A DNA stretch of 64,000 bases from Sulfurimonas sp. HSL1-2 (GCF_039645565.1 NZ_CP147914.1:1919573-1983572); one strand, 5' to 3'; numbered from the stretch's first letter, positions 16,640 to 26,751 are shown. Notes: generated by a model not told the origin, from the letters alone. A program made the numbers and translations.

Positions 16640-17929
16640 TCAGCCCAAAGCCTCTTTTTTACGGTAAAACATCCAGCTCTGAACCACCCCCCGGAACAGG
16701 AAGAAAAGCATAAAATTGATCCACAGCGCATAGGTAAAATCCGTCCCCCTCGTCAGGTAAAAAAGCGCGAGGAAGAGCGCGGTCGAGTAGAGAATCGCGT
16801 TGCGCAGCGCGCGCGCCGCCGTCATCCCGATGAAGACACCGTCCCAGATGAAGGCGGCGAAGCTCAGCAGCGGTATGGCGACCACGTAGGGCATGAAGGG
16901 GAGCGTCGCATCGATAATGGATTGCTGATCCGTGTAGAGGTGCAGGATCGCCTCGCCGAAGAGGCCGTAAAAGAGCATATAGAGCAGGCTGAAACCGACG
17001 CCCCAGGCGAAGAGGTAGCGGATCACCCGGTGAAAATCTTCCCACGCTCCGGCCCCGTAATAACGGCCGACGAGCGACTCCGCCGCGTTGGCAAAGCCGT
17101 CGAGACTGTAGGAGAACCAGACGACGAACTGCAGCAGCAGGATCATCACTGTCAGGGTCTGCTCACTCTCTTTGGCCGCCTGCGAATAGAAAAAGGCAAA
17201 GACGAAGGTCAGTGCCGTCGTGCGGATGAAGATATCCTTGTTGACGTGCAGGAAACGCCCCAGTTCACTGCGCTGCAGCATCGCCGAGAGATTATAGGGG
17301 TGCAGACGCTCTTTGTATTTCAGCAGAAATGCCAGCGCGAGAAACAGCCCGGCGTACTGGGCGATGAGCGTGCCGTACGCCGCCCCCTCGATTCCCCAGC
17401 CCAGCTCCATGACGAAGTAGTAGCTGAACACGATATTGACGAGATTGATGCAGAGGGTGACCGCGAGCGGGATCACGGCATTCTGCATGCCGAAGTACCA
17501 CCCCGTCAGTGCATAGAGCATCAAGACCGCCGGCGCCGTCCAGATACGCAGCTCGAAGTAACGCATCGCCTCGTCGGTATACCCCGCCCCGACATTCATC
17601 AACTCGAAAGCCGTAGAGGCCAGAGGCCCCCGGAACAGCAGCAGCAGTCCCGCAAACAGCAGCGTCACGAGCAGAGCGCGGTAGAGCGTCAGGGAGATAC
17701 CACGCACATCGTGCGCCCCGAAAGCCTGTGCCGTCATGCCCGTCGTTCCCATCCGCAGGAAATTGAGCGAACCGTAGAGGAAGACGAAGATCATGCTCAC
17801 CAGTCCCAGCGCGGCCAGCTCAGCACTCCCCTGGTGCCCCATCAGCATCGTATCGACCGCCGAGACCAGCGGGACGGAAATATTGCTGACGATATTCGGG
17901 ATCGCAAGGGCGAGGATCTTTTTATTCAT
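16640..17929 (-). CDS. MATE-family multidrug exporter (DinF-like)
   Basis: 429 residues with about 12 membrane helices in two six-helix halves. The N-terminal helix has the MATE pattern LALAIPNIVSNISVPLVSAVD, and helix 2-3 has GMTAQAFGA. MATE proteins exchange Na+ or H+ for cationic drugs or metabolites. No substrate can be assigned. No ribosome site precedes the ATG; a TATAAT lies 8 bases upstream, so the mRNA is nearly leaderless. Confidence 0.88.
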   Translation of the reverse strand: MNKKILALAIPNIVSNISVPLVSAVDTMLMGHQGSAELAALGLVSMIFVFLYGSLNFLRMGTTGMTAQAFGAHDVRGISLTLYRALLVTLLFAGLLLLFRGPLASTAFELMNVGAGYTDEAMRYFELRIWTAPAVLMLYALTGWYFGMQNAVIPLAVTLCINLVNIVFSYYFVMELGWGIEGAAYGTLIAQYAGLFLALAFLLKYKERLHPYNLSAMLQRSELGRFLHVNKDIFIRTTALTFVFAFFYSQAAKESEQTLTVMILLLQFVVWFSYSLDGFANAAESLVGRYYGAGAWEDFHRVIRYLFAWGVGFSLLYMLFYGLFGEAILHLYTDQQSIIDATLPFMPYVVAIPLLSFAAFIWDGVFIGMTAARALRNAILYSTALFLALFYLTRGTDFTYALWINFMLFFLFRGVVQSWMFYRKKEALG

Positions 17930-17937
17930 TGCGGCGC

Positions 17938-17943
17938 ATTATA
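17938..17943 (-). promoter_or_regulatory. -10 box of the MATE gene, 8 bases before the start codon
   Basis: Minus strand reads TATAAT-GCGCCGCA-ATG. A start site 6-7 bases after the box leaves a leader of 0-2 bases. Confidence 0.55.
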
Positions 17944-18160
17944 GTGTAAAAGGTTCCCATGCGCGATCCTCTGCCCAGAACGCTTATCCATTTTCGCAGA
18001 TTCTCCCCCTCCTTTTAGGGGTGCCGGAACGCCCTCTACCCCCTGAAAAAGCCCTGTTTCAGGCGGCCGGAATTTTCCGGTTGCAAACGCCGAAAAAAAG
18101 AGTATGATTCCGAAAATATCACCGCTCCCGACCTTTGGGCGGGGGAAAAGCAGGCCGTGT

Positions 18161-18838
18161 ATGCCCACACGTCACTACCGCAAACTCTTCAGCGAACTCC
18201 GGCGCAGCCGCCTGCTCAAACTGCAGGCCGCCGTCCTCTTCGTGACGACCTTCATCGACTGGGTACTGATGCCGTTTCTGACGAAACTCGAAGGGACGCA
18301 CCTGCCCGTTTTCATGATCAGTCTTTATATGCTCCTGGGCGCATCTGACGGTTTCGTACAGCCGTTTTTCAAGCACGTCCGGATTCACAACATCTACCTC
18401 TCCGTCATCCTCCTCGACCTGCTGCAGATTTTCGTCTATGCGCTGGTGCAGGTCGACATCGTCCTCTTTACCTACGTGATGCTCAGCATCTTCACGCTCC
18501 AGGCGATCACCTTTGAGATCTCGCGGGTCCATACCATCGACTTTATGAAGGAGGCGATCGATCTAAAAGACTACCTGATGCTGCGCTCCCTGATCATCTC
18601 CGCCGCCATTATCGCGGGCAGCCTCAGCTCTATGATCCTTGACGCGCTCGGGGTTTCCCTTGCCGCCATCCTCAGCGGCCTTGCGCTGCTCGGGCTTTTT
18701 GCCGTCGTCATCGAATACCGGCTCTACCGCAAATTCAGGAAGGTGCTGCAGGAGGGGGATACCTACATTGTCAGGCAGACCGGTACCCTCGATAAAAAAG
18801 TCTCGGTGTTCCACGACGACCCCGAAGCGTCTCAGTAA
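18161..18838 (+). CDS. Six-helix membrane protein of unknown function
   Basis: 225 residues from the ATG at 18161 (MPTRHYRKLF). A longer frame from 18104 exists, but neither start has a strong ribosome site. About six hydrophobic segments follow (for example VLFVTTFIDWVLMPFL, IYLSVILLDLLQIFVYALV, IISAAIIAGSLSSMILDALG and LAAILSGLALLGLFAVV), then a cytoplasmic tail of about 45 residues. It has the look of half a transporter of the MFS type but lacks a family signature. It ends 51 bases before mgtE and may be transcribed with it. Confidence 0.6.
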   Translation: MPTRHYRKLFSELRRSRLLKLQAAVLFVTTFIDWVLMPFLTKLEGTHLPVFMISLYMLLGASDGFVQPFFKHVRIHNIYLSVILLDLLQIFVYALVQVDIVLFTYVMLSIFTLQAITFEISRVHTIDFMKEAIDLKDYLMLRSLIISAAIIAGSLSSMILDALGVSLAAILSGLALLGLFAVVIEYRLYRKFRKVLQEGDTYIVRQTGTLDKKVSVFHDDPEASQ

Positions 18839-18889
18839 GATTTTTGCACCGCGCCGATAGGCTATAGAAAGAACTCCAAAGGAGAGTGT

Positions 18890-20251
18890 ATGCCCGCCCC
18901 GATCCCGGATCTGATTGCATCCCTGGAAACGCAGATCGCGTGTTATGAAGACGGACGGGAGGCCGACGTCCACCCCTACGATATCGCCGAGCTGCTGCTG
19001 CAGCTGCGCAGTGAAGACGAAGCCTCCTACCTTGTCCTCCTGTCGCGCCTGCCCGAGACCCTGCAGGCACAGGTCCTCGTCGAACTGCCGAAGCCGTGCC
19101 ACGAGGAGGTGATCGAACACTTTACGCCCGAAGAGATCGCCGACCTCACCAATACCCTCGACACCGACGATGCCGCCGAGCTGATCCGCAGTATCGAGGA
19201 GGTGGACGAAACTGTCGCCGGCGAAGTGCTCCAGAACCTGCCCGCTTCCGACCGCGAAACCCTGGAGACGCTAATCGCCTATGACTGGGAAGAGGCGGGG
19301 GCCTACATGCAGACCGAGCTCTTCTCGGCCTACATCGACGAACAGATCGGCGACTCCGTCCGGAGGCTCAAGCGCCTCAAGGCGGCCAAGGAGCTCGACA
19401 ACGTCTTCCAGGTCTACGTCATCGATCGCAACCGGACCTTCCTCGGTTCCATCCCGCTGGAGGATCTCATCCTCCTCGGCCCACAGGTTTCATACGAAAC
19501 GCTGGTAGCCGAAGGCGTCAACCGCGTTGCCGTCCGGGCGACCGACGACATCAAAACCATCGTCGATATCGCCGAGAATTACGACATGAACGTCGTACCG
19601 GTCGTCGATGCCCGCGGACGGCTGCTGGGGCGTATCACCTCTGACGATATCTACGACATCATCGAGGAGCGTGCGACCGGGCAGCTCTACAACCTCGCCG
19701 GGGTCAGCGACACCGCGGAGCAGGAGGAGAGCCTGCTGCGCATCGGAAAGACCCGGGCCGTCTGGCTCGGGATCAACCTCGTCACCGCCGTTGCTGCTTC
19801 CGCAGTCATCGGTCTGTTCGATGCAACGATCCAGTCTCTGGTCGCCCTGGCCGTGCTCATGCCCATCGTCGCCTCCATGGGCGGCAACGCCGGAACGCAG
19901 ACGCTGACCGTCACCGTACGGCAGATGGCCCTGGGAGACATCAGCGGCGGGGATGCCCGCGCGACCGTGCTTAAAGAGGTCTACCTCGCCCTGATGAACG
20001 GGCTGCTCTTTGCCGCCGTCATCGGGGTCGTCGCCTGGATCTGGTTTTCGATGCCTATGCTCGGCGCCGTCATCGCCGCTTCGATGGTCATCAACCTATT
20101 CTCGGCAGGTTTTTTCGGTGCTCTTATCCCCCTGCTGCTGCAGAAAATGCAGATCGATCCCGCCGTCGGTTCCTCCGTCCTGCTGACGACGGTCACGGAC
20201 ATCGTCGGCTTCTTCAGTTTCCTGGGGTTGGCGAGCCTGATTCTGCTCTGA
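18890..20251 (+). CDS. mgtE: Magnesium transporter MgtE
   Basis: 453 residues, the usual MgtE length. Domains in order: the acidic helical N domain (residues about 5-135), two CBS domains (about 136-260, with VIDRNRTFLGSIPLEDLIL and VVDARGRLLGRITSDDIYD), a plug helix, and a five-helix pore (about 285-453) with the conserved PIVASMGGNAGTQTL loop and a C-terminal helix ending FLGLASLILL. Cytoplasmic Mg2+ held between N and CBS domains closes the channel when Mg2+ is plentiful. AAAGGAGAGTGT precedes the ATG. Confidence 0.94.
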   Translation: MPAPIPDLIASLETQIACYEDGREADVHPYDIAELLLQLRSEDEASYLVLLSRLPETLQAQVLVELPKPCHEEVIEHFTPEEIADLTNTLDTDDAAELIRSIEEVDETVAGEVLQNLPASDRETLETLIAYDWEEAGAYMQTELFSAYIDEQIGDSVRRLKRLKAAKELDNVFQVYVIDRNRTFLGSIPLEDLILLGPQVSYETLVAEGVNRVAVRATDDIKTIVDIAENYDMNVVPVVDARGRLLGRITSDDIYDIIEERATGQLYNLAGVSDTAEQEESLLRIGKTRAVWLGINLVTAVAASAVIGLFDATIQSLVALAVLMPIVASMGGNAGTQTLTVTVRQMALGDISGGDARATVLKEVYLALMNGLLFAAVIGVVAWIWFSMPMLGAVIAASMVINLFSAGFFGALIPLLLQKMQIDPAVGSSVLLTTVTDIVGFFSFLGLASLILL

Positions 20252-20271
20252 AAAACGCTGTTTGAGGGAAG

Positions 20272-21018
20272 TTACTTCTTATGGCGGCGGCGGTAGCGGC
20301 GCAGCAGGGTATAACGCTGGTAGAAAAACCAGGTAGCGCGCAGCGGGCCGTAAAGGATATAGAGGGTGAAAAAGAGGGCTACGCCCTCGATGGGATAGAG
20401 GAAGATCAGCGACGCCGTCACGAGCAGACCCACCAGGACCCGTTTGACGTGCATGGCATGCATATCGATCTTTTTGAAACTGGGATAACGGATATTGCTG
20501 ACCATCAGCAGCGCCGTCACCAGCGCACCGACGAGGATGATCCAACCGTAGGTGGCATGGCCGCCGTATTTCGTAAAGAGCAGCACCAGCACGGCCGCAA
20601 ACGTCGCCGCAGTGGGAATAGGCACCCCGATGAAGACCGAAGGTTCCGACTGGACGGTCATCACGTTGAAACGGGCCAGTCGGATCGCACCGAAAATGAC
20701 AAAGAGCGCACTGACAAGCACCCCGAAACGCCCGTACTCATGCCCTGCATAAAGGTAGATGAGCATCGCAGGGGCCGCGCCGAACGCGATGATATCGGCC
20801 AGGGAGTCGAACTCGACGCCGAAACGGCTGCAGGTGTTGGTCAGACGGGCGACGCGGCCGTCAAGCCCGTCAAAGATCAGGGAGAGCAGGATCATCCACG
20901 CGGCGAAACCGAAGCGCCCCTGCGTCGCAGCGATCATACTGTAGACACCGGCGAAGACGCTTGCGGCGGTAAAGAGGTTCGGGAGCAGAAAAGCGAGCGA
21001 GCGCGACGGCGTTGCCAT
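20272..21018 (-). CDS. pssA: CDP-diacylglycerol-serine O-phosphatidyltransferase
   Basis: 248 residues, membrane-embedded. Makes phosphatidylserine from CDP-diacylglycerol and serine. The CDP-alcohol phosphotransferase signature is complete: D-G-x2-G/A-R, spacer, G-x3-D-x3-D, seen as DGLDGRVARL then FGVEFDSLAD. About eight hydrophobic segments. Last gene of a seven-gene leftward run, 3 bases after the decarboxylase-like gene, the same order I recall from C. jejuni. Confidence 0.92.
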   Translation of the reverse strand: MATPSRSLAFLLPNLFTAASVFAGVYSMIAATQGRFGFAAWMILLSLIFDGLDGRVARLTNTCSRFGVEFDSLADIIAFGAAPAMLIYLYAGHEYGRFGVLVSALFVIFGAIRLARFNVMTVQSEPSVFIGVPIPTAATFAAVLVLLFTKYGGHATYGWIILVGALVTALLMVSNIRYPSFKKIDMHAMHVKRVLVGLLVTASLIFLYPIEGVALFFTLYILYGPLRATWFFYQRYTLLRRYRRRHKK

Positions 21019-21021
21019 GGA

Positions 21022-21654
21022 TTACCTCATATACCCCAGCAGGGTCTGGGTCGCGTAGACCCTTTCACCCGGGTTGACGGCGACCCGTGTCGAGGCCGGC
21101 AGCGTGAGACGTGTCACCCCGTGGGTCAGTACCCCGTAGCGTTCGCCCCGCATGCGGCGCTTCCCGGGAAGCGTCGTGTCGATCAGAAGTGAGAAGGGGG
21201 TGAGCGTCAGCATATGCGTCAGGCGGACGCTCCGCCCCTCTTCGTCCTCAAACACGAGGGCCCCCCGTTCGTTGAGCGTATCAAAAAGTGCAGAGCGGCG
21301 CGGCAACCGCGTCCCCCGGATCACCGTCTCGAAAGCGGAAACGCCCTCCACAAATGGTACCGTCAGCAGGGCGGCATCGAACCAGCCCGTTTCGATCTCG
21401 ACGAGAACACTACCGTCGGAAAGGGTGTCAATCGCCGTCACTCTTCCGTCGCAGGGCGCGGTCACGCTCCCCTTTTCAAAATAGGCCGCCGTGCGGGCGG
21501 GTTTGCGGTACTTCCACAATAATGCACCTGCCAAGGCCAGGAAAAACCATGCCGCCAGATCCCAATCGAAAAAGGCGCAAACCAAAGCTGCCGCTGCGGC
21601 AATGCCTAACGGCCGCCACCCCTCTTTGACGATGAGATCTGACAAGGCGTTCAT
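21022..21654 (-). CDS. Phosphatidylserine decarboxylase-related protein lacking the pyruvoyl serine
   Basis: 210 residues. Two N-terminal membrane helices (15-48), then a Psd-type beta domain (VTAPCDGRVTAID at 64-76). In true short Psd enzymes a G-S bond near the C-terminus (GxIRFGSRVDVYLP type) is self-cleaved and Ser becomes the pyruvoyl cofactor. Here the aligned stretch is G170-E-R-Y-G-V-L-T-H-G179-V180-T181, so the Ser is Val. The usual NVHxNR segment also lacks its His. Self-processing and decarboxylation therefore look impossible. I recall the same gene, annotated as decarboxylase-related, beside pssA in Campylobacter. ATG overlaps the ftsH stop by 4 bases. A scaffold or regulator of PssA is one possibility. 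Confidence 0.8.
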   Translation of the reverse strand: MNALSDLIVKEGWRPLGIAAAAALVCAFFDWDLAAWFFLALAGALLWKYRKPARTAAYFEKGSVTAPCDGRVTAIDTLSDGSVLVEIETGWFDAALLTVPFVEGVSAFETVIRGTRLPRRSALFDTLNERGALVFEDEEGRSVRLTHMLTLTPFSLLIDTTLPGKRRMRGERYGVLTHGVTRLTLPASTRVAVNPGERVYATQTLLGYMR

Positions 21655-23636
21655 GACCGCTCCGTTCCGTCCTCTTGCATCGCAGTGGCCTGCGACATGT
21701 CTTCCGAGACTTCACGGTTGGCTTCGGCCGCCGCCGATTCGTCCAGCAGCGTCTCCATCCCGTTGTCCGTCTCGAAGCCACGGATAATCTCGCGGACTTC
21801 GGCCCCGCTGATGTTCTCGCGCTTATACAGCAGGGCGACCATATCCTCGATCGCCCCGCGGTATGTCTCCAGGCGCGTTTTGACGTCGACGTAGTGCTCT
21901 GCGAGCGTCTGCTTGATAAAGGTATCCATATCCTGGGCCATCTTTTCGCTGTATTCGCGCCCCTGGGTCATCCCCCCACCGAGGAAAGTGCTGCGCTGGC
22001 GCTCAAGGACCATCAGGCCGGCAACGTCACTCATACCGTACATCTGCACCATCGCCTTGATGATGTCGGTCGCACGCTCCAGGTCGTTACTCGCGCCCGT
22101 CGAGATCTCGCCGATGAAGACCTCCTCCGCCGCCCGGCCGCCCAGCAGGACGTCGACTTCGGCCAGCAGCTCGTGCTTCTGCGCCAGGTACTTGTTCTCT
22201 TCGGGCGTGTTCAGCGTATAGCCGAGCGCCGCAAGACCGCGCGGGACGATGGAGACCTTGGAGACCTTCTTCGCCCCCTTCGTCGTCTCCGCCAGCAGGG
22301 CATGGCCGCTTTCGTGGTAGGCGACGATACGCTTCTCTTTTTCGTCAATGCGGCGGCTCTTCTTCGCGAGACCGGCAATGGCACGCTCGACCGATTCGCG
22401 GATGTCACGCTGTTTCACGCTCTTCTGGCTCTTGCGTCCCGCGAGCAGCGCCGCTTCGTTGATGATGTTCGCAAGGTCGGCCCCCGCCAGCCCCGCGGTC
22501 AGGCGGGCGATCTCCTCGAGATCGACATCCTCGTCGATCTTGATCCCCTTGACGTGGACTTTCAGGATCGCGATACGCCCCTCGTAATCGGGCTTGTCGA
22601 CGAGGACCTGACGGTCGAAACGGCCCGGGCGCAGGAGTGCGGGGTCGAGGATCTCCGGGCGGTTTGTCGCAGCCAGGATGATGATCGGCGTATCGGTACT
22701 GAACCCGTCCATCTCGGCGAGCAGCTGGTTGAGGGTCTGTTCCCGTTCGTCGTTGCCGCCCATCATGCCGCCTGCGGCACGGCTCTTACCGATGGCATCG
22801 ATCTCATCGATAAAGATGATGGAAGGAGCATCCTTCTTCGCCTGTTCGAACAGGTCACGGACACGCGCGGCCCCGACCCCAACGAACATCTCGATAAAGC
22901 TTGAACCCGAGACGGAGAAGAACGGAACGTCCGCTTCGCCCGCAACGGCCTTCGCCAAAAGGGTTTTACCCGTTCCCGGGCTACCGACGAGCAGGACCCC
23001 TTTGGGGATCTTGGCGCCGAGTTCGACGTAGCGCTCCGGGTAACGGAGAAAGTCGACGATCTCGTGGACCTCCTCTTTGGCCTCTTCCGCCCCGGCGACG
23101 TCGTCAAACTTCGTCTTCGGTTTTTCGGAGTTGACAAGCTTCTTGGCATTGCCCATCCCCAGGATACCGCCGCCCATGTTCTTCTGCATGCGGCCCGCCA
23201 TGAACATCCAGATGGCGATGATGATCAGAAACGGCAGCAGCCATCCGAACATCTCCGTGAACCAGTTGGACTCGGAGAAGCCGCTGTAGTCGATCTTCTC
23301 TTTGTCCAGCAGCGGTACGAGGGTATCGTCGTTGGCGACCTTGCGTGCCGTATAGGTGATCTTCTGGCCGTTCTGCTCGCCCAGCGCCCGGATATAGGAC
23401 TGGCCGATTGCCACTTTGGAGATGCTGTGGCTCTCGATAAGGCCTTTGAGCTCGGAGTAGCTGACCTCCTGCGTCTTGCTGACGCTCTGGCCCATCACAC
23501 CGTTGCCGCCCTGCTCGCCGATGAGGGCTTTGAAGATCAGGATAACGACGACCGAGAAGATCGCGAAGGTGATCAGGGGGTTCTGGTTAAAAAAGTTCTT
23601 GTTATTGTTCTCTTGATTATTGTCTTGTTGCGCCAT
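21651..23636 (-). CDS. ftsH: ATP-dependent zinc metalloprotease FtsH
   Basis: 661 residues. Membrane-anchored AAA+ protease that degrades misfolded membrane proteins and short-lived regulators. Helix 1 is about residues 20-40, a periplasmic domain follows to about 130, and helix 2 is about 131-148. AAA domain: Walker A GSPGTGKT (218-225), Walker [12 protein letters not shown], and SRH with [20 protein letters not shown]. Zinc site HESGH (441-445). The tail after about 630 is acidic and variable. It sits between prmA and the Psd-like gene in a conserved order. Confidence 0.97.
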   Translation of the reverse strand: MAQQDNNQENNNKNFFNQNPLITFAIFSVVVILIFKALIGEQGGNGVMGQSVSKTQEVSYSELKGLIESHSISKVAIGQSYIRALGEQNGQKITYTARKVANDDTLVPLLDKEKIDYSGFSESNWFTEMFGWLLPFLIIIAIWMFMAGRMQKNMGGGILGMGNAKKLVNSEKPKTKFDDVAGAEEAKEEVHEIVDFLRYPERYVELGAKIPKGVLLVGSPGTGKTLLAKAVAGEADVPFFSVSGSSFIEMFVGVGAARVRDLFEQAKKDAPSIIFIDEIDAIGKSRAAGGMMGGNDEREQTLNQLLAEMDGFSTDTPIIILAATNRPEILDPALLRPGRFDRQVLVDKPDYEGRIAILKVHVKGIKIDEDVDLEEIARLTAGLAGADLANIINEAALLAGRKSQKSVKQRDIRESVERAIAGLAKKSRRIDEKEKRIVAYHESGHALLAETTKGAKKVSKVSIVPRGLAALGYTLNTPEENKYLAQKHELLAEVDVLLGGRAAEEVFIGEISTGASNDLERATDIIKAMVQMYGMSDVAGLMVLERQRSTFLGGGMTQGREYSEKMAQDMDTFIKQTLAEHYVDVKTRLETYRGAIEDMVALLYKRENISGAEVREIIRGFETDNGMETLLDESAAAEANREVSEDMSQATAMQEDGTERS

Positions 23637-23640
23637 AAAA

Positions 23641-24474
23641 TCATTGTCCTTTTGGTGTCACGACCAGGGTGACCCATTCCTCTTTTGCGATTCGCTCCGC
23701 GACATCCATATCCGCGTAAGCCTCCACAATTTTAGCTTCATATTTATCCAATATGCCTGAAAGAATCAGCCTGCCGCCCGGCCGCAACAGCTTTTTCAGC
23801 TCGTCGGCGATAAAGACCAGGACGTCCGCGACGATATTGGCGATGACGACATCGTACGTCGCCGTTGCCTGGGCCGCGGAGCCCTCCCAGATATGCCGAA
23901 GGTCGACATCGTTGAGCTCGCAGTTCTCCAGGGTGTTGGCGACCGAAACCGGGTCCGTGTCGCAGGCGTCGACCGTGGCGCCGAGTTTACAGGCGGCGAT
24001 GGAGAGGATGCCGCTGCCGCAGCCGACATCAATGACGTCGTCGCCCGGCTCGACAAAGCGGCCGACCGCTTCAAGGCAGGTCGCCGTCGTGGGGTGGTGC
24101 CCCGTGCCGAACGCCAGGGCCGGGTCAATGGCGATGTTGATGCGCTCGGGGTTCGGATCGCTCCAGGTCGGGTGGACGTAAAAAGGCTCCACGTCGACCG
24201 GGGTGACGCTCTCCTGGTAGGCGCGCACCCAGTCCTCGGTCCGTTTCTTCTCCAGGGTCATCTCTAGGTCGATGCTGCTTCCCAGCGCTTTCTGCAGCGC
24301 TTCGGCAAACTGCTCCAGCCCCCACTGCATGGTGGAGAGGTCGTCCTCGCTGCGGACGACAAAGCCCGCGTCGGTCTCTTCGAAACCGACCGGCAGGGTA
24401 TCGGCCAGGAAATCGGCGAAGAGCTCGCGGTGAGACGAGGGGTTGACGGTCAGTTCGTAGTAGATCTCATCCAT
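23641..24474 (-). CDS. prmA: Ribosomal protein L11 methyltransferase
   Basis: 277 residues. Trimethylates ribosomal protein L11 using S-adenosylmethionine. N-terminal substrate-binding domain, then a Rossmann methyltransferase with motif [19 protein letters not shown], upstream [14 protein letters not shown], and motif [12 protein letters not shown]. Its start overlaps the end of hisA by 8 bases, so the two are translationally coupled although unrelated in pathway. Confidence 0.94.
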   Translation of the reverse strand: MDEIYYELTVNPSSHRELFADFLADTLPVGFEETDAGFVVRSEDDLSTMQWGLEQFAEALQKALGSSIDLEMTLEKKRTEDWVRAYQESVTPVDVEPFYVHPTWSDPNPERINIAIDPALAFGTGHHPTTATCLEAVGRFVEPGDDVIDVGCGSGILSIAACKLGATVDACDTDPVSVANTLENCELNDVDLRHIWEGSAAQATATYDVVIANIVADVLVFIADELKKLLRPGGRLILSGILDKYEAKIVEAYADMDVAERIAKEEWVTLVVTPKGQ

Positions 24475-25183
24475 TTCCGTACACCTTGAGTACCTCTTCG
24501 AGGTCGATCGTCCCTTCGTAGAAGGCCTTTCCGATAATGACGCCGGCGACTTCGTCCGTCACGGCCAGCGCCGCCAGGTCGCTGTCGTCGCGGACCCCGC
24601 CGCTGGCGATCGTCGGGATGCCCGAAGCGCGGGCGATATCGAGGGTAAAGTCGACATTGACGCCGCTGAGCGTCCCGTCGCGGCCGACGTCGGTACAGAT
24701 GATCGCTTCGACACCCGCATCGGCGAAGGCCTTGGCCAGGTCCGTCGCTTTCATCTCGCTCACTTCGCCCCACCCTTCGACGGCGACGTAGCCGTCAATG
24801 GCGTCGATCCCGACGACGACGGGGTATTTGGCCGCCATTGCCTTGACGAATGCCGGGTCCTTGACGGCGATGGAACCGAGAATGACGCGGTCGATGCCCA
24901 GGTCGAGGTAACGTTTGATCGTCGCCTCGTCGCGGATCCCGCCGCCGAGTTCCAGCTTGACGCTGCAGTTCTGGCGGATCTTCTCGATCTGTTCCAGGTT
25001 CTTCGGTTCCCCGGCGAAGGCGCCGTTGAGGTCCACGAGGTGGACCCATTCGGCCCCCAGCTCCTCGAAACGCTTGACAAGTTCCCAGGGCTGGGAGGAG
25101 TACACTTTCGCACTCTCCATCAGCCCCTTGGTGAGGCGGACCGCCTCGCCGTCTTTCAGGTCAATTGCGGGTAAAATCGTCAT
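24467..25183 (-). CDS. hisA: Phosphoribosylformimino-AICAR-phosphate isomerase
   Basis: 238 residues. Fourth step of histidine synthesis, an Amadori rearrangement of ProFAR to PRFAR. TIM barrel with the two catalytic aspartates in AIDLKDG and [11 protein letters not shown], and phosphate loops GGGIRDE and ASGGVRDD. The start is taken at 25183 ([12 protein letters not shown]) because it matches family N-termini and has GAGGAAG upstream; a GTG 5 codons earlier is unlikely. The ribosome site includes the hisH stop codon. Confidence 0.95.
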   Translation of the reverse strand: MTILPAIDLKDGEAVRLTKGLMESAKVYSSQPWELVKRFEELGAEWVHLVDLNGAFAGEPKNLEQIEKIRQNCSVKLELGGGIRDEATIKRYLDLGIDRVILGSIAVKDPAFVKAMAAKYPVVVGIDAIDGYVAVEGWGEVSEMKATDLAKAFADAGVEAIICTDVGRDGTLSGVNVDFTLDIARASGIPTIASGGVRDDSDLAALAVTDEVAGVIIGKAFYEGTIDLEEVLKVYGNG

Positions 25184-25194
25184 TCTATGCTTCC

Positions 25195-25806
25195 TCACAG
25201 GTTGATAAAGTTTTTCAGGATCTGCAGCCCGTTCTTGTGGCTCTTCTCCGGGTGGGGCTGGATGCCCATCACATTCTCATGCGCCACGGCGCTGGTGAAG
25301 CGGTAGCCGTACTCCGTCTCCCCGATGATATCGGCATCTTCGCCGGCCACCGCGTGGAAGGAGTGGACGAAATAGAGGTAGTGCGCCTCGTCCAGGCCCG
25401 CAAAAAGGGGGTGATCCTTCGTAAACATGCGGTTCCATCCCATATGCGGCACCTTCAGCGGGTGGTCGAACTTCGCCGTGTCGAACGCGACGACTTTCCC
25501 GCTGATCAGCCCCAGGCCCGGGTTCGGTCCGAACTCCTCGCTGCTCTCAAACAACAGCTGCATGCCGAGGCAGATACCGAGCATCGGCTTGCCGCTGCGT
25601 GCATAAGCTTTCAGGGCCTCGTCCATACCCCGCTCGCGCAGGTGCTCCATCGCGTCCCCGAACGCGCCGACCCCCGGGAGGATGAGCCGGTCGTACCCGG
25701 CGAGTTTCTCCGGGTCACTTTCAACGGCAACCGTCTCCCCCAGCAGCGTGAAAGCGTTTTTCACACTGGCCAGGTTCCCCATGTTGTAGTCACAGATTCC
25801 TATCAT
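25195..25806 (-). CDS. hisH: Imidazole glycerol phosphate synthase glutaminase subunit
   Basis: 203 residues. Class I glutamine amidotransferase that feeds ammonia to HisF. Catalytic Cys79 in [14 protein letters not shown]; the His and Glu are in GIQPHPEKS near the C-terminus. HisF, its obligate partner, is not in this window. The ATG overlaps the upstream PDC gene stop (ATGA), so translation is coupled. Confidence 0.95.
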   Translation of the reverse strand: MIGICDYNMGNLASVKNAFTLLGETVAVESDPEKLAGYDRLILPGVGAFGDAMEHLRERGMDEALKAYARSGKPMLGICLGMQLLFESSEEFGPNPGLGLISGKVVAFDTAKFDHPLKVPHMGWNRMFTKDHPLFAGLDEAHYLYFVHSFHAVAGEDADIIGETEYGYRFTSAVAHENVMGIQPHPEKSHKNGLQILKNFINL

Positions 25807-26714
25807 TCTTCAACCGCTCTTTTCGTAAATTTGATATAGAGTGCCAGCGCCACCAGCAGCATCGAGACCCCGCCGATAATATAGATGGCATTAACCAGCA
25901 TGGCAGGCTCTGTCATCGCGAACTTGAAGACGAGCATCAATGCCTCAATGGAGAGGGCGATGATGATGGAGCCGAGGAAACGCACCATCGTTTTATGCGG
26001 GTCCGATGCCCCGTTGTCCTGCCTGTGGCGCCCCAGGACCTCCTCCTCGAAGAGGGTCTTGACGAGGTCGAATATGGCCAGGGCCAGCGTCAGGAGGATC
26101 GTCGACTCGAAAACCTCCTTGATCTCGATATTGCGGACATCCAGCCCAAAGTGCAGGAAGGTCGTCACTCCCTTGATAAAGAGCAGCAGTGCCACCATGG
26201 CCAGCATCACGGTAAACGCCGCGTAGCCATAGCGGAAAAGACGCCCGTAGAAGGAGTGCAGCGCCATCGGGTGCGCAATCTGCAGCACCGCGTCCATCGG
26301 CATGTCGAGGCAGGCGACGTAGAGCATCTCCCCCTTTTCATCAAAGATCGGCTGCGATGCCGTGATGGTAAGGTCCTGCGTGATCAGCGAAGGGTACGGG
26401 TCGGTGATGGTACAGCGCTTCTCCCGCGCCGCCCTGTAGTAGTAGGCGCGGTCGGAGCGGATACGCCCGTAATCCTCGTCGAGCTGTTTGTTGCCCGGCA
26501 GGAAGGTCGGGGTGACCTGCACCCCCTTCTGGTCCAGCAGGTAGATTCCCTCTGCATCCCGCAGATCGCCCATGATCTTCTGCATACGCGCCATGATCGC
26601 TTCGGGGGTGATCGACGGCAGACGGTTGGGCAGGTTCTTGGAGAAGAGGTAGCAAAAGTAGGCCCGCGCTTTCGTGCGGATCTCGGAAAAGTTCTGTATG
26701 TCGCGTGCGACCAT
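25803..26714 (-). CDS. PDC/Cache-type sensor with four C-terminal membrane helices, no output domain
   Basis: 303 residues. Residues about 30-160 look like a PDC/Cache sensing fold (EGIYLLDQKGVQVTPTF, then YYYRAAREKRCTITDPYPS and ITASQPIFDEKGEMLYVACL). Four hydrophobic helices follow (about 172-195, 210-235, 252-272 and 277-297), and the tail ends KFTKRAVEE. No histidine kinase, GGDEF, HAMP or methyl-accepting region is present. There is no N-terminal membrane helix, so the sensing domain may face the cytoplasm, unusual for PDC domains. The membrane part weakly recalls PsiE-type proteins. It leads a tight seven-gene run to pssA and has its own TATAAT and a GAGGA ribosome site. Confidence 0.7.
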   Translation of the reverse strand: MVARDIQNFSEIRTKARAYFCYLFSKNLPNRLPSITPEAIMARMQKIMGDLRDAEGIYLLDQKGVQVTPTFLPGNKQLDEDYGRIRSDRAYYYRAAREKRCTITDPYPSLITQDLTITASQPIFDEKGEMLYVACLDMPMDAVLQIAHPMALHSFYGRLFRYGYAAFTVMLAMVALLLFIKGVTTFLHFGLDVRNIEIKEVFESTILLTLALAIFDLVKTLFEEEVLGRHRQDNGASDPHKTMVRFLGSIIIALSIEALMLVFKFAMTEPAMLVNAIYIIGGVSMLLVALALYIKFTKRAVEE

Positions 26715-26745
26715 GGCAGTCCCGTCCTCATTTTAGTAGTATGGG

Positions 26746-26751
26746 ATTATA
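26746..26751 (-). promoter_or_regulatory. -10 box of the PDC-hisHA-prmA-ftsH-pssA run
   Basis: Minus-strand TATAAT 31 bases before the PDC ATG, predicting a leader of about 25 bases. No other clear promoter was seen before the downstream genes, whose spacing ranges from 8-base overlaps to gaps of about a dozen bases. Confidence 0.5.
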
